From Diplocarpon mali (taxonomy: Eukaryota > Ascomycota > Leotiomycetes > Helotiales > Drepanopezizaceae): a DNA stretch of 24,006 nt. Within the stretch, counting starts at the first letter, position 1, and each line of letters begins with the position of its first letter. The position numbers were made by a program, and so were the translations under genes. Positions 19,942 to 24,006 of the stretch are shown one piece after another. The notes beneath the pieces are model-generated. The model saw nothing but the letters and a program-made list of their open reading frames with translations, had not been told where the DNA came from and did no database searches. The stretch spans positions 1-24,006 of the forward strand of contig JAENRP010000500.1 of NCBI GenBank assembly GCA_024741835.1, read 5' to 3'.

Positions 19942-20343
19942 GATTATCTACTTCTTATATACTAGTACCTCTTTATTTTCTATTTATTATTCTATTTTAT
20001 ATATATTCTTTACTCTACTTTATTCTTTATATAATCTATCCTTTGATTATTTCCTTTATATGTAACTTTCTAACGCTTACCTTTGAAATATTATCTTTAC
20101 CTTTAATGAATTATCATTTATCAATTATAGGTCCTTATATGCATTATACCCTACTTTTATTCCTACTTCTAGGCTTATTATGCCTACTTTTCCTTTGTAT
20201 ACTAGTACGATTCCAAACTCTATAAATAAGCCTTTCCTTATACTACAATTTTACTTTTTTTTACTTCTTTTATAACCCTACTAGACCTAGTACTAGCACT
20301 AATAATACTTTTAGTATTATCTTTCTATTATTAATCTTTTCTA
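19942..20343. other. Spacer between the two large frames
   Basis: T-rich plus strand with runs such as ATTTTTTTTAAG and many TAT steps. A chance open frame of 60 codons (20043-20225) looks like random Leu/Phe/Tyr-rich translation. The stretch resembles 16240-16560 in composition and place, so it probably holds the 3' end of frame 1 and the promoter/leader of frame 2. Confidence 0.45.
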
Positions 20344-21315
20344 ATTTAAGCTTTTAGTCTTAATAAATTCTTTTTAAAGATTTATTCTTTAGTAAGGAAC
20401 CCTATCACTTTTATTAAATAATTTATTATAGCCCCCTTTAGCATAAGTAAAAAGGTTATACTTAAGAAGAATATATCACTTATTGCCTTAGGCAGTAAGT
20501 CTTTGGCAATATCTAGTAATAAACTAATATTAGAAAGTGGATTCTTATAAGATAGTAAGACTCTTCGGTTATTAGAAGATATTATAAGCACTTATAGAAC
20601 ATTAGGCGAGATAGAATAATAAGTATTCCTAAATTCGTCTATTAATATACTTAACTATAGAATATCCACTGTTAAGGAAGGGTTCTTAGGCTTTAATGAT
20701 TTTCTTAAAGAAGAGCTTAAGGTTAAAGGAATTAATTATAAAAAGTTTTTACAAGAGTATTAAAGTTACTTTATATTAGTGGATTTATTTTAGAAAAACC
20801 GAGATAAAAAGAATAAAGGTATAAAAAGATTACTATAATTTATAGGTAGCACTTATAGCACCCTCTTTTAAACCTACTTTATAACTGATATTATAGCTAA
20901 TAATACCCTATAAGGACTAGGTAAAATCTTTAAGATATACCAACTAGTAGCAAAGGCTATATAGGTATTAAATTATTTCATTATTTAAGAAGGTATAAAG
21001 AAACTCTAAGGTAATAATATAAAAGGTAGAAAATTTATTAGGTTCTTAAGTACTATTATATACTTTACTATTCAGACTATAAAAGACGATCCTGCGTAGT
21101 ATAATAGTCTGGCCCTTTCTAATTAGATAATTTTGAATACCCTTGGCCTATAATAGTTATAATATAGTTTACTTATTATAAAAGAAAAGATAATCTATCT
21201 TATTAAGTATATTATAAATTATTTTAATAATAAAATAGAGAGATAGGAATTTGTAATTCCTATAGCTTAGAAAATGCTACTACCTTTAGTAGAACTAACT
21301 GATAAGGAAAATTTG

Positions 21316-21338
21316 ACTCGTAGGCTTGGCCTATAAGT
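21316..21338. repeat. Palindrome copy in large frame 2, first position
   Basis: ACTCGTAGGC, TTG, GCCTATAAGT. In frame it reads LTRRLGL*V. It is at the same aligned place as 17386. Confidence 0.8.
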
Positions 21339-21501
21339 AGAATTAGCATATGATAGAGAAGTCCTTAAGTATAAGGTACTTATGATATTAGAAATACAAA
21401 CTGCTGACTATTATAACCCTAAATCTTTAAACTTAGATGTATTTGAATTACTATCCTTAGAAATGCTTAGAATATCTCGAATACTAGTAGTAAAGAAATT
21501 G

Positions 21502-21524
21502 ACTTATAGGCCTAGCCTATAGGT
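21502..21524. repeat. Palindrome copy in large frame 2, extra position
   Basis: ACTTATAGGC, CTA, GCCTATAGGT. In frame it reads LTYRPSL*V. I found no counterpart in frame 1. Confidence 0.8.
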
Positions 21525-22731
21525 TAATATATATAATAATATAGACTTAGAAGAAGATTCATTAGAAGAAGAGAATAGTACTATTATTAATATGCTGGAA
21601 ATTTTTAATAATACTAAGAAAGATACCTCTAATATTATTCAATCCTTCCCTAAGGACTTGTAAAAGTTTATTTTCAAATTCTATAAGTTGATAATAAAGC
21701 GTTTAAGAAAGGAAGGTTAGGGAGAAGTTTTATTAGCATAAGAAGGAATAGCAAAAGCTGTTAAACAAATTATAAAACTATATTAAGACGAATTCTCTAT
21801 AGATAATATTATATAGTTCTTTATTAATTATAAGAAATTGAATAGTAACTACTATATTCTTAAAGAAAAGTCAGAAGATAGTATAACTATTATCTTTATA
21901 GAATACTATTAAGTTCCCTTTAATATTAAGATAATATTATAGTATAGCAATAGATTCGAGATTATAGTAATACTAGAAATGAAAATAAGACTCTTTAAAT
22001 TTATAGTAGGAATGTTCGAAGACTTTAATTTTGATAAATTCTGCGCTTTTTATAAACGATAATATGCGCAGTACTATAGGCTGGTAACAATAGGCCTTAA
22101 TAATAAAGATATATTATCTAATATCTATAAATTTTACACTACTCTTAACCTAAAGTTGTTTTTACTATACCTAAGGAATTATGTAATTATAGCTATTAGC
22201 AATAGAATAGCAAGCTAGGTTAAGAAAGATATATTATTAGGATTCGCTAAGTTTAAGGTAGCGCTTAAAGCTTTGAAATTATTCTATAATATCACTTAAA
22301 CTCCCGCTTAGTATAATGCTATATTAACTAGTGATAAATTGATATTATTTTAAAGTAAAGGTTTTTTAAATATGCTTAAGCTATTCAATTATGCTTTCCT
22401 AAGTGCTATACGCATATATGGTTATAGTTCTTATTTAAAGACTTTATTTTTAATATTAGTATAAGAAGAACTGGAAATGTATAGATATTATTTCTAAGTC
22501 TTTGATAAGAAGCCAGCTCCTCTATTTGCGTTCCTTTATAATATGACTTATAGTTTGATATAATAGACTTTGAGAATATACTATAGATTATATTTAAGCG
22601 CTTTACTTACTTGTTATAATTCTTTACATAAGCTAGTAACGTACCTTAAGCTTATATAGTTTGTTAAGGTTAACTACTATTCGAAAATTGTTGCAATTAG
22701 AATTGATATTAATATAAGATTTATAAGATTG

Positions 22732-22754
22732 ACTCTTAGGCCTGGCTTATAAGT
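22732..22754. repeat. Palindrome copy in large frame 2, second shared position
   Basis: ACTCTTAGGC, CTG, GCTTATAAGT. In frame it reads LTLRPGL*V. It is at the same aligned place as 18772. Confidence 0.8.
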
Positions 22755-23553
22755 CAGTCCTCCTAATAATAGAACTATTAACTACTATATTATTCTAGTA
22801 GTCAAATAGTCGACTAGCCAATTTACTATATAAAAGAAGTCTTATAAATTATTAATCCTTATACTAATTAGACCTAAGAATGCTTAACGGATTTTGATAA
22901 ACTTAGTATAAAGTACTACTTAATAAAAAGAACTAAATATTAAACAAAGGACGTTCTTATAAGAATATATTTCTAATAAGACCGTCCTATTTTTAGTATT
23001 TATAAGATAAGAAATATTCGTTAACTTAGATTTAGAATAGTAACTTAGCAAAGGCGGCTTCCTTATAGTTAGTAACAATTATACTAAAGTTATTAGGAAT
23101 AAAGCCCTTAAGAATAGAGTGGACTTAAAGGACTTTTTAATTAAAGCTATTAATATAAAGCGACCTTAGATTGTAAGATAGAATATTATAGGCGAATTAT
23201 CTGCAAAGTTCTATATAATACTTAGAATAACAAAAGGTAGTCTATTATTAAAGGCGCTTATAAGAAGAAGACTATAAAATGATCTATTAATTATAATAAT
23301 AGTAAAAGACTTATTCTTAAAGGATATTACGCAGTTAATAACTTATTTAAAGAAATATAAGTAAAAACTATTTGAAGATTTTGCGAACACTTGGAAAATG
23401 ATTTAATAGTTAGAGCTATAGTTATATAGAGATAAGTCTTAGGCTAAGACCAAGGGTATAGATAATAGTATTAAAGCTAATAATATAATCGACGAAGTCA
23501 TTCTTTTTAAGAAATATAGTATTAAGAAACCTTAAGCAAAGACCTTAGAAATG

Positions 23554-23576
23554 ACTCCTAGGCCTAGCCTATAACT
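23554..23576. repeat. Palindrome copy in large frame 2, third shared position
   Basis: ACTCCTAGGC, CTA, GCCTATAACT. In frame it reads MTPRPSL*L. It corresponds to 19657. Confidence 0.8.
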
Positions 23577-23657
23577 CGATCTAGAAAAGGGTAAGGATAA
23601 GGAACTTATATTTATAGAATCCCCTGCCGCATCTCCCTTAGTAATAGGTAACTCTTT

Positions 23658-23700
23658 AAAGGATGATAATAATAATAAAGATAATAATAATAATAATACT
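23658..23700. repeat. AAT/GAT triplet microsatellite
   Basis: Runs of GAT, AAT and AAG codons give DDNNNKDNNNNN in the frame of the large protein. This is a low-complexity acidic/polar spacer before the basic C-terminus. Confidence 0.8.
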
Positions 23701-23901
23701 ATAATATAAGTCTTTCTCCCTATTAGTAGAAGCTATCATATTATACTAATATTTGCAAAGAGTATAGAAGCTCTTACTATACTAAGACCTATTTCATTAG
23801 ATACTAATAGTAATGCTATAAGAAGAAGTAGTCGTTTAGCAAAGAGAGTATTATCTAGTGAAAGTTTTCCCTAACCCTTAAAAAGAACTAAGGAGAACTA
23901 A

Positions 23902-24006
23902 TACCTAGGTTAGTTCTATTTTTAATTGTTTTTGCAATTCTATAGTTTGTTTATTTATATTGCTAGCTTCGTTTTCTAACTCCTAGGCCCGGCCTATAGG
24001 TAAAAG
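23902..24006. other. 3' flank of large frame 2 with an inverted repeat
   Basis: GAACTAA (23894-23900) pairs with TTAGTTC (23910-23916) around a CCTAGG core, followed by T-rich sequence. It could be an RNA 3'-end structure or a degenerate palindrome-family member. No further gene is visible before the window ends. Confidence 0.35.
23979..24001. repeat. Palindrome copy downstream of large frame 2
   Basis: ACTCCTAGGC, CCG, GCCTATAGGT. It lies about 80 bp past the natural stop, so this copy appears to be noncoding. Confidence 0.8.

Larger units (their letters stand above)
20344..23901 (+). pseudogene. Large unknown protein 2 (paralogue of 16561-19941)
   Basis: A single frame runs about 1,190 codons, interrupted only by RIP-type TAA/TAG. 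Its family is unknown to me. It is clearly related to the frame upstream: FNDFLKEELKVKGINYKKF at 20692 matches FNDFLIKELRLKGISKEEF, AKAI*VLNYFII*EGI at 20950 matches AKAI*ILNFFII*KGV, and **TLRIYYRLYLSALLT matches **VL*MYYRLYLLAIII. The middle has DYYNPKSLNLDVFELLSLE and long charged helices. The C-terminus has an Asp/Asn run (23658-23700) and ends in the basic RRSSRLAKRVLSSESF, a likely nuclear signal. Palindromes lie at 21316, 21502, 22732 and 23554, all in frame. The start is uncertain because ATG can mutate to ATA; the region before about 20440 may be noncoding. It is somewhat less RIP-damaged than Copia B. Confidence 0.7.

Noticed and set aside
20382..20591. A 69-codon minus-strand open frame
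   Set aside because: It overlaps the N-terminal part of large frame 2 and shows no motif.
1..24006. Alternative genetic code with TAA/TAG read as Gln
   Set aside because: Stops also replace Trp, while His/Cys-to-Tyr and Asp-to-Asn changes and LTR transitions on both strands occur together. RIP explains all of these; a code change explains only the Gln positions.
1..24006. Mitochondrial DNA, because of the AT richness
   Set aside because: There are nested LTR retrotransposons, RIP signatures and no mitochondrial genes or tRNAs.

Overview
The window looks like an AT-rich repeat block from a filamentous ascomycete (Pezizomycotina) that has been heavily altered by repeat-induced point mutation (RIP). 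TpA is everywhere and CpA is scarce. Almost every reading frame is cut by TAA or TAG exactly where the protein families have Gln or Trp. His and Cys often read as Tyr, and catalytic Asp often reads as Asn. I see no intact protein-coding gene, no rRNA or tRNA gene and no host housekeeping gene. Indels are very rare, so most dead frames can still be followed end to end.

The left 14 kb is a three-level nest of retrotransposons. Level 1 is a Ty3/Gypsy pol on the + strand, split into 3-290 and 14035-16239. Level 2 is a Ty1/Copia element on the - strand, here called Copia A (291-14029). It is inserted in the Gypsy reverse transcriptase, has 195-bp LTRs, and is flanked by a 5-bp duplication ACTAT. 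Level 3 is a second Copia element on the - strand, Copia B (1915-9506). It is inserted in the Copia A reverse transcriptase, has 197-bp LTRs, and is flanked by the 5-bp duplication TAAGC. Removing each insert plus one duplication copy restores the reading frame of the element below it. Both Copias start with a primer-binding site that matches the anticodon arm of initiator tRNA-Met. Copia B also holds an antisense, Cys-cluster, Ala/Pro-rich gene remnant (2402-3440) between its RNase H and its 3' LTR.

The right 8 kb, downstream of the Gypsy integrase, holds two very large + strand frames in tandem (16561-19941 and 20344-23901, about 1,130 and 1,190 codons). They are diverged paralogues of each other and I do not recognise their family.

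The most unusual feature is a family of about 22 short palindromes, with arms near ACTCGCAGGC and GCCTGCGAGT around a CTA centre. They occur in Copia A, the Gypsy pol and both large frames, but I found none in Copia B. Inside coding regions they are usually read through in frame as a peptide close to T-x-R-P-S-L-x-V. In Copia A nine copies form an array with spacings of 48, 48, 39, 48, 39, 48, 39 and 90 bp, all multiples of three. Three of the palindrome positions correspond between the two large paralogues. This resembles the in-frame palindromic elements known from Rickettsia, but in a fungal repeat block.
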